DNA of 64,000 nucleotides from assembly GCA_048213135.1 (NCBI GenBank), contig PS015085.1, forward strand, positions 27,456 through 91,455. Reading direction: 5' to 3'. The notes below the pieces were generated by a model. That model was not told the DNA's origin and did no database searches. It saw only the letters and a program-made list of their open reading frames with translations. Shown piece by piece: positions 47,232 through 63,258 of this stretch. The position numbers were made by a program, and so were the translations under genes. The DNA is from Reclinomonas americana ATCC 50394 (taxonomy: Eukaryota; Jakobida; Jakobea; Jakobida). The stretch's first letter is position 1. Each line of letters starts with the position of its first letter.

Positions 47232-49672
47232 ATGCACAATCGAAACAACCGCCACCACTACAGTGACAGTGAGAGTGAGAGTGAATACGGCGAAGAATTA
47301 GAAGACGACGATGCGTCTTCTCACTCTTCCTCTTCCTCTCGTTCTCGCTCTCGCTCTCCGGCTCGCTTCTTTCCCGGACTGGTCTCTGCGAATGTTCAAT
47401 TTGAAGTCTTGCAAGAACAAGCCGCGTGGCTTCCCCCGCGTTCCCCGCTAGGCGGCGATTATGATGAAGAAGATGAGGAGGCAGTGGCGGAGGCGGAGGA
47501 GGTTGATGAGGAGGAGCTGAATAGGCCGAAGAAGAAGAAACGAGTGGAGGTGAGTGTGTGTGAGAGAGAGTGATTGCGTGCATGCATGCATTCTCGTATC
47601 CGAACGCGCTTCCTCATTTCTCCTTGACTCTCTCTCTCTCTCTGTCTTGTGGCATTCACTGAGTTGCTCATCTCCTCTCCTTCGTCACTCACTGACTCAC
47701 TCTCCACTCATTCACTGTGACATTGCTTGCAGCAAGACACAAGTTGCAGTCTCTCTTCACTTGGTTCTCACTCGCCCAACTTTCCTCCTTCCGCTCTCTG
47801 AGTCCCTCATATCATCTTCTCCCCTTACTCACTCACTCACTGACTTGCTCCCGCACTCAGTCACTGTGGCACTGCTTGCATAGTGCAAGACACAATGCAT
47901 TCTCTCTTCACCAAGCTCCCACTCGCTCAACTTTTCCTCATTCCAGTCACTGAGTTGCTCATCTCCTCTCCTCTCTTGTTCTCTGACTTGCTCTCTGACT
48001 TGCTCTCTCTCTCTCTATCACTCACTGTGACAATGCCTGAGCATCGCAACGCACCATTGATCTCTTTCTTCATCAATGTCCTCTCCTCGCTCGCCGTGTT
48101 GCAGTCTCTGAGTCTCTCATCTCCTCTCTTGCTCACTGACTTGCTCTCTCTCTGTATCAATGCCTGAGCATTGCCTTCTCTCTTCACCAGTCCCAACGCA
48201 TTCTCATTCACTTTTCTCCTCTATCTCCTCGCCTCTCCTTTGCCTTCCCTCCTTCCCTCCACAGCCCCTGGCCCCCGCCCGCAAATCCGGCCTCACAAGA
48301 CCCCTCCGCATGGCGATGCCGCTGATGAGACCCGCCGATCTACTACAACCGCTGCCGCCACTGCAGCACTTGCCGCCGTTCCCGCCACCGGCTGCTCCGT
48401 TCCAGCTGAAGGAGGTGGCGGATCCCTTCAAGCATCTCGTCGTGCAGCTGGCGCGCGAGTTGGATGCCGTCATGGCCGCCGCCGGCTTCCCGTCGTACCT
48501 GCATGATGATGTTGATGACGACGATGATGCCGACGATGAGGAAGAAGAAGCAGAGGAGAAGGATGACGTGGAGCATCAGCAGGCGCGCAAGATGAAGAAG
48601 GAGGTAGAGGCGGCGGCTGAAGAGAAGCAGCAGGAGAAGAAGGAGATGCCGGAGGACGACAAGGAGGAGCAGGAGCAGTTGGCGGCGTCGGTGCGCTCGC
48701 CTGGCGCCCCGCTGGCTGTTGCGGATATCTTTGAGGTGCGTGCTGTGTGAAGCGCCTGGTGTGCGACTTGATTCCTCACCAACATCGCTGTGTGCCAGAT
48801 CGAGCGCGTGCAATGCATGTTCTGCCACGATCAGACGTTCGAGTACATTGTGTTGCCCGAGTGCTTGACGCCACACCCGCTGTGCTACGGCTGCTTCACG
48901 TGAGTTTCTGCTCGCAGTATGCGTGTGTTCTTGACTCACCATCTTCTCTACGCAGCGCGTACTACGAGGCGGAGTTGCATTCATTGCAGGCCGCCGACGC
49001 ATGTTTCAAGTGCACTTGTTGCTCGGCGGTGCGTATTTAGTGTGGAGCGTGTGAGACTCTCGCTGACCTTCAATGCAGGAGTCGGTGGTGCGCCGCGGAA
49101 GCGACATTCACGAGTTTGTGTGCCTCTCGCCGGTTCAACTGAAGCGCAAGTTTCGTGTTTCTCCTTCTATTGTTGCAGCTTGGTGGCGGTGCTCATTTTT
49201 CTGTGACAGTCGCGATGGTGCGGAGGGCGTTTTTGACAAGCACGACGCCGCCAGCCTTGTGTGCTCACTGCACCGTGCTCCACTGACCCTCGTCGATCTC
49301 AAATCCATGTCGCCGTTGTGCGAGCAGTGCGCGGCGAGGTTGGTGATGGTGCTGCGCGCGTTTCTATTGAAGTTGCGTTAAACTCGATAAGCACAGCGCG
49401 CCAAAGCAGTACACGCTGGTCAAGGCCGACGACGACGCAGCGGCGCAGATTCGTACGAATGTGCGCGCAACGGTGAGTGCCTGGCAGGTGGTGTGTGTCA
49501 CGGTTGGGACAGGGGAGGTTGTCAGAGGACTTTGCACCCTGCACTCGCTTGGCAGATGGAACGCAGAACCGCCCGTCTGATAAGTTTGTAGATGTTGGCG
49601 AATGTGTTCTTCTGTCTCTCTTGTCCTTGTTCAGTTAGCTTGAAGATGTGCCTTCTTTCCCTCTTCTCACTG

Positions 49673-49704
<32 letters not shown>

Positions 49705-50310
49705 GGCCCCCGTAGTCTGCAGTATTGAGAAGCAGAAGAGCGTTGTTCTCCTGCAGTTTATCATTCAAAATCGTCGGCGCTTGTGTTCTCTCTCTTCTCT
49801 CTTATCTCTCACTTTCTCTCTCTCACTCACTCACTCACTCCCTCTCTCTCTCTCTTTCTTGGCCTCCTTAGCTCGCATTGCTGAGGCGCAGCAGAGTGTC
49901 GTTCTTCCGCCGCATGTCTCTTGAAATCGTCGACTCGTTCTCTCTCTCTCTTGGCCCCATCAGCACAGCGTCATGCTCGTGCAGTTCGTCATTTGTAACG
50001 TGCAACAGACTTGAACATCGTGTCCTCTCTGTCCCTCGATCTCCTTCTTGGCCTCCTTAGCTCGCATTGCTGAGACGCAGAAGAGTGTCGTGCTCTCTCT
50101 CTCTCTCTCTCTCAGTCATGTGCGAGAATTCTGCAAAACGCTGAGGTTTACTTTTCCACTCTGCTCTCATTCCTTGTCGCTATTGAGATGGAGCAGTGTC
50201 GCTCATTCTCTTCCTTTCTCCTCTCTCCCACTTCCCCCCTTCCGTCTCCCCCTTCCAACCCACACTTATTCTCATTCCTTGTCTCTCTTGTCCTTCATGC
50301 CGTTTCCCTC

Positions 50311-50342
<32 letters not shown>

Positions 50343-53231
50343 CTTTCCTTCTCCCCTTTCCCTTCCCTTACTTTCTCCTCCCCTTCTCTGTCCCCTTATC
50401 GCCCGTCCCCTAATATATTCCCTGTGTGTGTAGCGAGACTACGTTCAAAGGGCCACCAGCAAACTCCGAGTGGCGGTGGCCGAGCGCTCACGCAACGTGG
50501 AGGCGATGAAGACGGCGCTCGCAGCCGCCGAGGATCCTGTTGCGTGCCGCCACCCCGTCCGCCTCTCCACTCGTCCACTTCGCGCGCCACTCACCCCTTG
50601 CAGGCGGAGATTGATCGCCTGGTGGACCTTTTCCGGCACCAACTGCAAGACCTCGTGGCACAGGAGGTGCGAGCTCGCCAGCTCGCCATTCAGCGTGAAC
50701 AGGGTGCGCACGTGGTCTCCTCTTTTTCTTGATATCTTTTCTTGTTGTTTATTGATTGACCTCACCAGAGTTCTTGTTGCGCGCCAACCGACAACTGGCG
50801 GAGCTCAATCCCACCAGCGAGTACTTGCAGAGACTTGACATTGCGCGCTGGGAGTCGCTGGACAAGACTCTGGTGGTTCGTGCCGCCTTTCTCACGTCAC
50901 CGACAGAATTCGTGTGTTGCTCATCATTCTCTGCCGCATCACGCACACAGGACTTGCAGGAGAATTTCGAACGTGTGCGCTCCGCCGTTCGTGTCGCCCA
51001 CTCTGTGACCGCCGACGGCGACTCGATCAATCGCTTCGTGCGCGTGTCTGCCTCGCCCGTGGCGCAGACGTCGGCCGCGGACATGCTGGCGGGTGAGTTG
51101 ATACAAATAATGGCTTGTGCGAAACAGCCACTGACACCCTCCGTGTCGCGCAGGTGCCTTGGCCGGTATCAGTGAGAAGCGTCTCAAATCGCTTGCCGAG
51201 TCTCCCGATGCGCGAGCTGCCGCTGCTCGTCCTCCCCCTCTCGCCTACTCTGGCGTCACAGTGTTCGGCGTGCCCTTGTATCGGCAGCCAGCAGAGCAGC
51301 CTGTGGTTTCTGCCCAAGTCGGAGATCGCTCGGCCTCTCCGCTTCCGCCTGCAGATGGTGTTCGAATCAGGGCGTCGCCACAGCCAGCAGCGGGTGGTTT
51401 CGCATTCGGTGCTGCTGCTGCAGCGCCGGCCGAGGCACGTGCGGTTTCGCTCTCACAACGAGCCGCGTTCAGATTAGGTGTACCTGCACAACCAGCTGCG
51501 GCCAAATTTGTGTCGCCTGCTCCGTCTCCGCCGCCAGCGGAGGGTGGTTTCGGATTCAAGGCGGAAGCGCGTGCGGTTAGGTTCGGGCAACGTGCTGTGT
51601 CTCCGCAGCGTGCTCCTCCGCCAGCAGCGGCTGGTTTCGGATTCGGTGCTGCAGCACCTGCACCAAGTCCAGTGGTTGCAGCAATTGAAGCGGCCGCGGC
51701 AGCTGCCAGAGCGTTCCCGAACCTGAAACCTGCACCGCCTGGTTTTGGCATTGGTGGCGCCGCGGCTGCGCAGGCTGCAAAACCCGCATTTGGATTTGGT
51801 GGAGCCGCTGCTGCTGCTGCACAACCTGCGCAACCTGGTTTTGGCCTTGGTGGTGCCGCTGTTGCTGCACAACCTGGGCAACCGGCTTTCGGATTTGGTG
51901 GCGCACAGGTCCAACCTGCTGTTGGATTTGGTGGCGCCGCTGCTGCTGCACAACCTGCGCAACTTGGTTTTGGCTTTGGTGAGTCGGCTGTTGCTGCACA
52001 ACCTGCGCAACCTGGTTTCGGCTTTGGTGGCGCCCCTGCTGCTGCGCAGGCTGCACAACCTGGGCAACCGGCNNNNNNNNNNNNNNNNNNNNTTTCGGAT
52101 TTGGTGGCGCACAGGCCCAACCTGCTGTTGGATTTGGTGGCGCCGCTGCTGCTGCGCAACCAGCGCAACTTGGTTTTGGCTTTGGTGGCGCCCCTGCTGC
52201 TGCGCAGGCTGCACAACCTGCGCAACCGGCTTTCGGATTTGGTGGCGCTGCTGCTGCTGCACAACCTTCGCAACCGGCTGTCGGATTTGGAAGTGCCGCT
52301 GCTACTGCGCAACCTGCGCAACTTGGCTTTGGCTTTGGCGGGGCGGCTGCTGCTGCACAACCTGCTTTCGGCTTTGGTGGCGCCCCTGCTGCTGCGCAGG
52401 CTGCACGACCTGCGCAACCGGCTTTCGGATTTGGTGGCGCTGCTGCTGCTGCACAACCTGCGCAACTTGGTTTTGGCTTTGGTGGCGCCGCTGCTGCTGC
52501 GCAGGCTGCACGACCTGCACAACCTGGTTTCAAACTGGCAAACCAGCCTGCCGGCGGTGGCTTTGGATTCGGCTCTCCCGATGCTCCACCGGCGGCGGCT
52601 GCTGCGAAGCTTGCCCCCGTCGTGAAGAATAAGTCGGATGCTGCGGGGAACGGAAATGCGCCCAAGGAGGCGCCGGCAAATATGCCGAAGGGAAAAAACC
52701 CTGCTGCCCGTGGGTTTGCGAATCCAGCCGCAGGTTTCGACGATCCGCGTGCCGGTCAATTGATCGCCGGATTCGCTCCGGGTTCACGCCCAGACGCCGT
52801 TGGATTCGGCGGAGGCGCAGCCATACGCGTGCACGCGGCTCCGCAGCCCGTTGGATTTGGACCTCATGGTGGTGCTGCTGTTCCGGCTGCCGTCGCTGCC
52901 GCTGCTGCTCCTGTCCCTCCAAAAGGCAAAGTCAGCGACGATGCAATCGACCGCCCCCTCAACCCGTTCCTGCGATTCGCGCGTGCGAAGCAGGAGGAGT
53001 TCAAAGCGAAGGTTTTGTGGGGCGTTTGTGATGCTGTGGTGTTCCTATCCTTGTCAACTGATTGTTGTTGTGCAGCATCCGGATCGCCCGGCCTCGGTGA
53101 TTGTGAAACTCTTGGGTCAGGCGTGGAAGGAAATGTCGGACGCCGAGAAAGCCGTTGCGTCATGCGTGTGTACCTCGTGATTGTCATCTCTCTCGGCACT
53201 CAAAAGTGTCACTCTTCTGCAGACCTACTGA
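47232..53231 (+). CDS. RING / B-box-like / coiled-coil / FG-repeat / HMG-box protein
   Basis: Exons joined in phase: 47232-47549, 48265-48735, 48799-48899, 48956-49028, 49079-49342, 49392-49472, 50434-50538, 50604-50703, 50769-50872, 50951-51092, 51154-53011 (with a 20-N gap) and 53076-about 53165. The N-terminus is Ser/Asp/Glu-rich with a KKKKR stretch. RING: CMFCHDQTFEYIVLPECLTP then HPLCYGC and CFKC, matching C-x2-C-x12-C-x3-H-x2-C-x2-C...C-x2-C. A second Cys/His cluster (LVCSLHRAPL, LCEQCAARLH) resembles a B-box. A coiled coil follows (RDYVQRATSKLRVAVAERSR to QENFERVRSAV). Next come about twenty GFGFGGA units with Ala/Gln spacers (nucleoporin-like FG repeats), and finally an HMG box, RPLNPFLRFARAKQEEFKAK then KLLGQAWKEMSDAEKA. 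Likely a ubiquitin ligase acting at chromatin or pores (inference). The C-terminus is uncertain: three donors at 53166-53171 give different ends. Confidence 0.82.
47640..48180 (+). repeat. Diverged tandem repeat in intron 1 of the RING-HMG gene
   Basis: Units of about 150 bp contain CACTGTGACA, TGCAAGACACAA, CTCTCTTCACC and CACTGAGTTGCTCATCTCCT in the same order, three to four times. Confidence 0.8.
49850..50100 (+). repeat. Duplicated block in a 961-bp intron
   Basis: TTGGCCTCCTTAGCTCGCAT then TGCTGAGGCGCAGCAGAGTG (49858-) recurs as the same start then TGCTGAGACGCAGAAGAGTG (50048-). The remainder of intron 49473-50433 is CT-rich. Confidence 0.85.
51770..52540 (+). repeat. In-frame coding repeat (GFGFGGA units)
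   Basis: Repeating DNA units of roughly 45-60 bp encode GFGFGGA plus Ala/Gln linkers. The 20-N gap at 52073-52092 lies inside, and the frame after the gap must be reset because the gap length is arbitrary. Confidence 0.93.
52073..52092. other. Assembly gap (20 N) in the FG repeat
   Basis: Break within the coding repeat. Both flanks keep the same orientation. Confidence 0.95.
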
Positions 53232-53300
53232 GCAAGAGACACACACGTGAAGATTGTCTATGCGATTCTCTATTGTTATTTGGTAATGAAAAAAGCGAGG

Positions 53301-57713
<4,413 letters not shown>

Positions 57714-58054
57714 CACAAAACAACAAAGACAATAAACTCGGGGACATAAGGACACATGCAAGCTGCGAAGCGTAAGTGATGAACAGCTGCGCGAAGTGCC
57801 GAGAAGCAACTGAAGAAGCCTGTTCTTTGTAAACGTGCACTCTTTGCATTTCAGTGCAGGCGAAGAACGTCGTGGTGGAAGTCGAGCTGCATGCAATCAG
57901 CAGCTGTCTCGGAACAACAGTCTCGACGACAGCAATGTTGTTCGCGCTCCCTCTTGGAGCTTCGACCAAGCCAAGAACTGCGATCTGCACAGATAGAAGC
58001 ACTTGGAGCCCCTGTTCTGCAACCAAGTCACAACCCTCACCCTTCAGTCTTCTT
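57714..58054. other. Spacer between TANGO2 stop and helicase start
   Basis: About 340 bp holding the upstream region of the helicase. Bases 57945-57985 resemble 59735-59775 (shared AAGAACTGCGATCT-type core). Confidence 0.5.
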
Positions 58055-59287
58055 TCACGGCATACACTCCCTCCCCCGCACCACCCCCACCTCCACCACT
58101 CGCCACTCACTCCACTCACTCCTCGCCCTCCCCGGCGGCGTCTCCCGCTCCCGCCACACCACCTTGCCCGACGCCGTCCGCACCACCATCGTCTGCGACA
58201 CAGTCGAAAACGACGCCGCCAAATGCTCTGGCTCGTGACCGCGCACAAACACCGCCTGACAGCACACCAGCTCATGCTCGTCGCGATAGACACCGGGCCG
58301 GAAGAGCGTCGCATCGCGTAGCCGCTCGTCCACGGGTGGCGCGTCGGCATCGGACCTGCGCTCCTTGTTTAGCAAAGCACACTCGGTGTCGTCGCTGCCC
58401 AAACGAAACATGAGCTCCGCCAAGCCATCGCACAGCTGCTCGACCAGTGCCGACTCGTCCTCTTCACTCGCCTGCAGTGACTCCAGCAGCCTCTGCAGTC
58501 CATCGCGCACCACTTGCGTCTTGGGTCCGTGCGTGGCCTCGTCCAACACCGATCCGTTCGACACGGCCAGCAGCAGAGGCGGGCGCAGAGTGCGTCGCGG
58601 GATCTCCTCATTGTCGTGTGTGGAAAGAGGGCGATTGGTGACGACGAGGACCTCGTGCTCCAGAGGCGCAAACGCGTTGCAGGTGGTCAGTGAGAAGCCG
58701 TGGAAGCGGTGCCACTCGGCAATGTCGTCGGGTGACTCGTCTCCACTGGCGATGTTGCTGTGAGGAGGGAGTGAGTGAGAGGGAAGGAGGGAGGGAGGAG
58801 AATGAGAGAGAGACTCAACACGACGAGTTGTCCTCGCGATCGGGCTCCGCTGCCTGGTGCAGGTGGCGCCACGACATCGCTCACTCGATCGTCGTAGTTG
58901 GTGAGAGCGACAAGGCGACCTTTGAGTCACATGAGTGAGAGAGAGAGATGGAGGAGAAGTGATTGTGTGTCTGTGAGCGGACCTGTGTGGGTGTTGAGAG
59001 CGATAAAGGAGCCTTGGCTTTTGATGTCGAGTGGGCGCAGGATGCCGGTGGAAGGGTCGATGGAGGCGGGTTCACTGTCGCGGCCCTGTGAGTGAGAGAA
59101 AGTGAGAGTGGGGGAGAAGAGAGGGAGGGAGGGAATGAGGACGCACTGGTACTTCGTCGCGATTGAAGGCCAACACCAGTGGGAATGCTGTGTGGAGTGT
59201 GAGTGAGTGCTTTAGTGAACGTGGGAGTGGTGAGGGTGGGGAAAGAGAACTTGGGTGCATGCCGATGGCCAACACGAGGAGGCACAT
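58055..59287 (-). CDS. TANGO2: TANGO2 (NRDE family) protein
   Basis: Exon 1 (59287-59251) encodes MCLLVLAIGMHP and splices in phase 1 to TFPLVLAFNRDEVP, giving the NRDE signature (N-R-D-E). Next are GRDSEPASIDPSTGILRPLD and FIALNTHTG, then RLVALTNYDDRVSDV, WHRFHGFSLTTCNAF and EVLVVTNRP. The last exon runs from LLLAVSNGSVLDEATHGPKT to FSTVSQTMVVRTASGKVVWR, ending at 58057-58055. The pieces follow human TANGO2 and bacterial NRDE proteins. Human loss causes metabolic crises, and roles in lipid or heme handling at ER/mitochondria are proposed; the reaction is unknown. A second identical exon 1 lies at 59439-59403, 152 bp upstream, in a tandem duplication. Confidence 0.88.
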
Positions 59288-59460
59288 TGTGATTGAGCTG
59301 TAAATGGTCGTCTACACAAGCGATACGTGCAGAAATGTGCTGCATTGTGTGAGGTGTGTGTGAGTGCTTTAGTGAAGAGTGGCGAGTGTGGAGGAGGAGA
59401 ACTTGGGTGCATGCCGATGGCCAACACGAGGAGGCACATTTGTGATTGAGCTGTAAACGA
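59190..59460 (-). repeat. Tandem duplication of TANGO2 exon 1 and flanks
   Basis: Copy 1 (about 59191-59300) and copy 2 (about 59345-59455) share GTGAGTGCTTTAGTGAA and AACTTGGGTGCATGCCGATG GCCAACACGAGGAGGCACAT and TGTGATTGAGCTGTAAA. Each copy has a complete exon 1 with ATG and donor GTTCTC. Confidence 0.93.
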
Positions 59461-60147
59461 AGCATTTACACAACGACAGTTTCGCGGGTTGGGCTCTAAC
59501 AAGCTCGGCGGACACCATAAAGCCACTTCATTGATGCGCACAGAATGAAGCACGAAAGCGCTGCGCTACAGATACCCATTGACGAGCTGGCTCTACAGTA
59601 GATATCGAGGAAACAAGAATTCATTCACCAACAGCTGTCTTGATGACCCAAGTTCAACCATATCCAAAACATCAACACAGACACCAATCTTGAGGCAGCA
59701 GCGGGTTCCTTGTGTGTGTGTGTGTGTTCGCTCTCGGAGCTCCGAACAAGTCGAGAACTGCGATCTTCACCGCATAAGCGTGCTTGCCTGNNNNNNNNNN
59801 NNNNNNNNNNACCGCAAACAGCGCGGTTGAACAGTTGCATACATTGGACGCCAGCGTGTATGGTTGCTGTAACACACTGACAGTTGCAAGGTACAGAACA
59901 CAAGCTCGGAGAACCGCAAAAAGATCGAATTATTGTGAATTATTTGACTTTTTTTTCGCTTATTGTCATCATGTCTCCTTCTCTGGTGATCACCATCATG
60001 CGGCTGTGTGTTGCAGCTAGCATCAGCATAGTTGCTGCTGTTGTTGCCTCCACCGAATAGAGGCACTTCGGTTGTGTCGACAGTCGACATCGACCTCGAC
60101 ATCGACCTTTGCATTTCCCTTTTTTTGCTTCTTTGCTTGCGAGAGAT
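59460..60147. other. Divergent intergenic region (TANGO2 / CHD1L-like)
   Basis: No exon is seen. It is AT-richer than its neighbours, with a short (TG)n at 59712-59728, a T run (59951-59958) and a 20-N gap (59791-59810). Confidence 0.55.
59791..59810. other. Assembly gap (20 N)
   Basis: Placeholder gap in the intergenic region; relative orientation of its flanks is not testable because no gene crosses it. Confidence 0.95.
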
Positions 60148-62793
60148 GACTGCAGTTGCCCCGTGGGTTTCTCGTCACACCACCAATGCCTCCATTATTC
60201 AACTCTCACGCCAGCCGGATTACATTGGGAGTGGTGGAGAGAAGGGCAATGCGCCTCCGATCACGCTGAAGGCGTATCAGTTGTCGGGTGTGAACTGGTT
60301 GCTGGAGCGCGTGCAGAGTGGCGTCAATTGTGTGTTGGGTGAGTGTGCATTGTGCATTGTGTGCATTTTGTGCATGCATTGATCAATGTCGGAGAAAGGA
60401 GAGCATCACATGTTGTCTCTTCTTCTTGTTCTCCTCCTTGCTCTTCTCCTTCTCCCTCTTGCTCGTCTTTCTTGTTACAGCTCTTCTTCTTCCACCTCTC
60501 TCTTCCTCTTCCGCCGCCGTGCTCTTTTCCTTGCGTGTCTTCGTCTTGTTCTTGTTCTTGTCTTGTCCCTCTCTTTGCTGCTTCTTCTTGTTGACATCAT
60601 TCTCTTCCTCCTTCTCCTCATCCTCTTCTCCTTCTCTGTTCGTCTTGATGCTGTTCTGCATTGACATCAACTTGTCTTCCTCTTCCTCATTGGTCCTTGT
60701 TGTCTCATCCCTCCTCCCCCTCGCTGCTCTTCGTCGTCCTCGCCTTCCTCTTCTCCTCCTCACTCCTCTTCAATAGCTCTTGTTCTTCTTCTTCTTCCTC
60801 TGCTCCCGTTGCCTCCTTTTCTCTCTCTTCGTTGATGCTTGCCTCTTTCTCCCTTGTCTGTTTGCTTCTGCCTGCAAAGTCTCTTCCTTCCTTTCTCTCT
60901 CTTTTGCTCGTTCACTCTCGTTGTCTCTCTTTTCTGGCACATCCTTTTGCGTTGCGCCTGTCTGAGAGAGGAAGAGACGGGTGAGGAAAACGAGAAGAGA
61001 CTGGAGAACATGAGTCTCAGAAGACACTTCTTGTCCTTCTCATTCGTCCATTCCATTTTCTTGTCCTCTCTTGTTCATTCCTTCTCCTCTTCCAATCTCA
61101 CTCTTTTCTCTCTCTGCTCTCCCTCTCCCCCCTTCCGTCCCCCTCCCTCTCCCGTTCCCTCCTTCCCCCCCTTTTCAGGCGACGAAATGGGCCTCGGAAA
61201 AACCATCCAAACCATCACCTTCCTCGCCGCCCTCTACCGCGAATGCAACATCCGCCCACCCTTCCTCATCATCATGCCGCTCTCCCTGCTGCGCAACTGG
61301 CGCGACGAATTCTCGCGCACGCTCAGCCCCGGCATCCTGCGCGTGGTGACCTACGCGGGCGAGCGCAAGGACCGCGAAGCCGTGGAGCAAGAGGTGCTGC
61401 GGTGCGTGCTGCAGCAACCGAAAGAGAAGAGGCGGGATCCGGATCTGCCGTTTGACGTGCTGCTGACGACGTACGATTATTGCTTGCTGGAGGTCGATTT
61501 TCTCAGTCGGTTTATGTGGAGGATGGTGGTGGTGGATGAGGTGGGCGGGGTGGCGAAGGGGGAGGAATGGGGAAAGAGGGGGAGAGAGAGAGACGTCATT
61601 CTTTCTCTCGTTGTTTGTCTCTCGTGTTGCCGAATGTGCCCTCTCGTTCCAATATGATTGTGTCGCTGTTCCTCTCGCCTGTCTTCATTCATTCTCTATC
61701 CTCGCGGTATAGCTGCTCTCTTCGTCCCCATTGGGTACACACTCGTTGCGCCTTCTGTCTCACACGCCATCAATCCTTGCCCGTCACTGCCCGTGTTGAT
61801 TTTACCACTAGGCTGCTCACCGCAGACGCAATTTCAATCACTCGTCTCCTCCTATACTCCTTCTTTCTCACACTCATCATCAGTCCTTGCCCGTCACTGC
61901 CAGTGCTGGCCCTCCCCCACTGTGCTGCTCGCTGCAGACTCAATTGCTCTGTTCTCTTTTCTGCACACCCCCCGAGCTTCTTCAGCTCTTGCCCTTGATG
62001 CTGCTCTCCTGTTTTCTCGCACACATACACAGTCGACTTCCAGCAGTGAGGCTCTTTCTCTCGTTTTCTTTCTCTCTCTCTCTCGTCTCCCTTCGCTGAT
62101 CCAACTCTTTTACCTTCCACAGGCACATCGACTTAAAAACCACAAGAGTCAGCTCTTCAAGAAGCTGACGGAGGAGTACGAGATGCCACGGCGCGTGCTT
62201 CTCACCGGCACGCCGCTGCAGAACAACATTGGCGGTGCGTCATGTTGTTCAGTTTCTAGTTGGTGCGCTGCCTGACTTGTCTTTTCAGAGCTGTGGTCAA
62301 TCCTGCATTTCTTGGATCACAACAAGTTGCGTGACCTTCATGCACGTTCCTCCTTAGTTATCTCTCATTTGTTGCCGCTGCACACTTCCCCATTGCTTCA
62401 TTCCTCATGTGCCCTCCTCCATTCTCGCTCTACTTTCTTTACTTCTCACTCGTTGGTATTGCGCTTCTCCGCTGTCGACATTACACTCTTCTTCCTCTGT
62501 GTCCGTGGTGTATTCTTTCTTGCATTCCTCCTCCTCTGTCGGTGATAGTTTTCTGTGCACTCCTCATGTCTTGCTATCGTTGCTGTAGTCTTGTGGTGTC
62601 AGTGCATTCTTCTTCTTTTGTCATGTGCTTCCACTCGTGTCGCTGCTGCACTCCTCCAATGTCGCCTATGGGCATACCAGTTTCTCATATCCTTTTGTGC
62701 AGGTTCTACGATGTGCGAGACTTCTCTCGAAGATATCGGCAAGCCGACGAGGGCACCGGTGGCGAGGGAGCACAGGAGCTGCATGAAGTGCTG
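60148..62793 (+). CDS. CHD1L: CHD1L/ALC1-like SNF2 ATPase, N-terminal part
   Basis: Exons: 60148-60338, 61179-61540, 62123-62234, 62289-62325 and 62703-62793, all in phase. The sequence after ATG 60148 reaches LKAYQLSGVNWLLERVQ (Q-motif region), then GDEMGLGKTIQTI (motif I), LIIMPLSLLRNW (Ia), VLLTTYDYCL (Ib), VVVDE/AHRLKNHKS (II, DEAH, split by an intron), RVLLTGTPLQNN (III), ELWSILHFLDHNK and FYDVRDFSRRYRQADEG. The spacing and the last stretch fit CHD1L better than CHD1 or ISWI, and no chromodomain precedes the motor. The second ATPase lobe and any macro domain lie beyond the gap. The protein would be an ATP-dependent nucleosome remodeller. Confidence 0.83.
60339..61178 (+). repeat. 840-bp pyrimidine-rich intron of the CHD1L-like gene
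   Basis: Almost entirely CT/TTC-rich on the sense strand, bounded by GTGAGT and TTTTCAG. No coding is expected despite the long Leu/Ser/Phe-rich open frames. Confidence 0.8.
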
Positions 62794-63009
62794 GTACGTG
62801 TTGACAGTGGATGGCCATTCTCTCTGTGTAACTCAGTGTTGCTCGCATTCGTTGACTCCATCGTCCCTTGTCTCGTTCACGTGTCATCTGTCCATCATGG
62901 ACGCGCCTTTTCTCTCCCTCTGTGTGTGCAACTCTCCTTGTCTTTCTCTGTTCTTCTCGCTGTTTCTTTCTTCTTTTTCTCCCTATCCTTTCTCTCGTTC
63001 TGTGCGTTT

Positions 63010-63258
<249 letters not shown>

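Noticed and set aside
49155-49178. A 24-nt intron (GTGTTT to TTGCAG) in the RING-HMG gene
   Set aside because: Too short for splicing and a multiple of three; the frame is open through it, so it is treated as coding.
52093-52625. Leu-rich open frame after the 20-N gap (DLVAPLLLRNQRN type)
   Set aside because: It is the FG-repeat DNA read out of frame because the gap length is arbitrary; the GFGFGGA frame resumes and continues to the HMG box.
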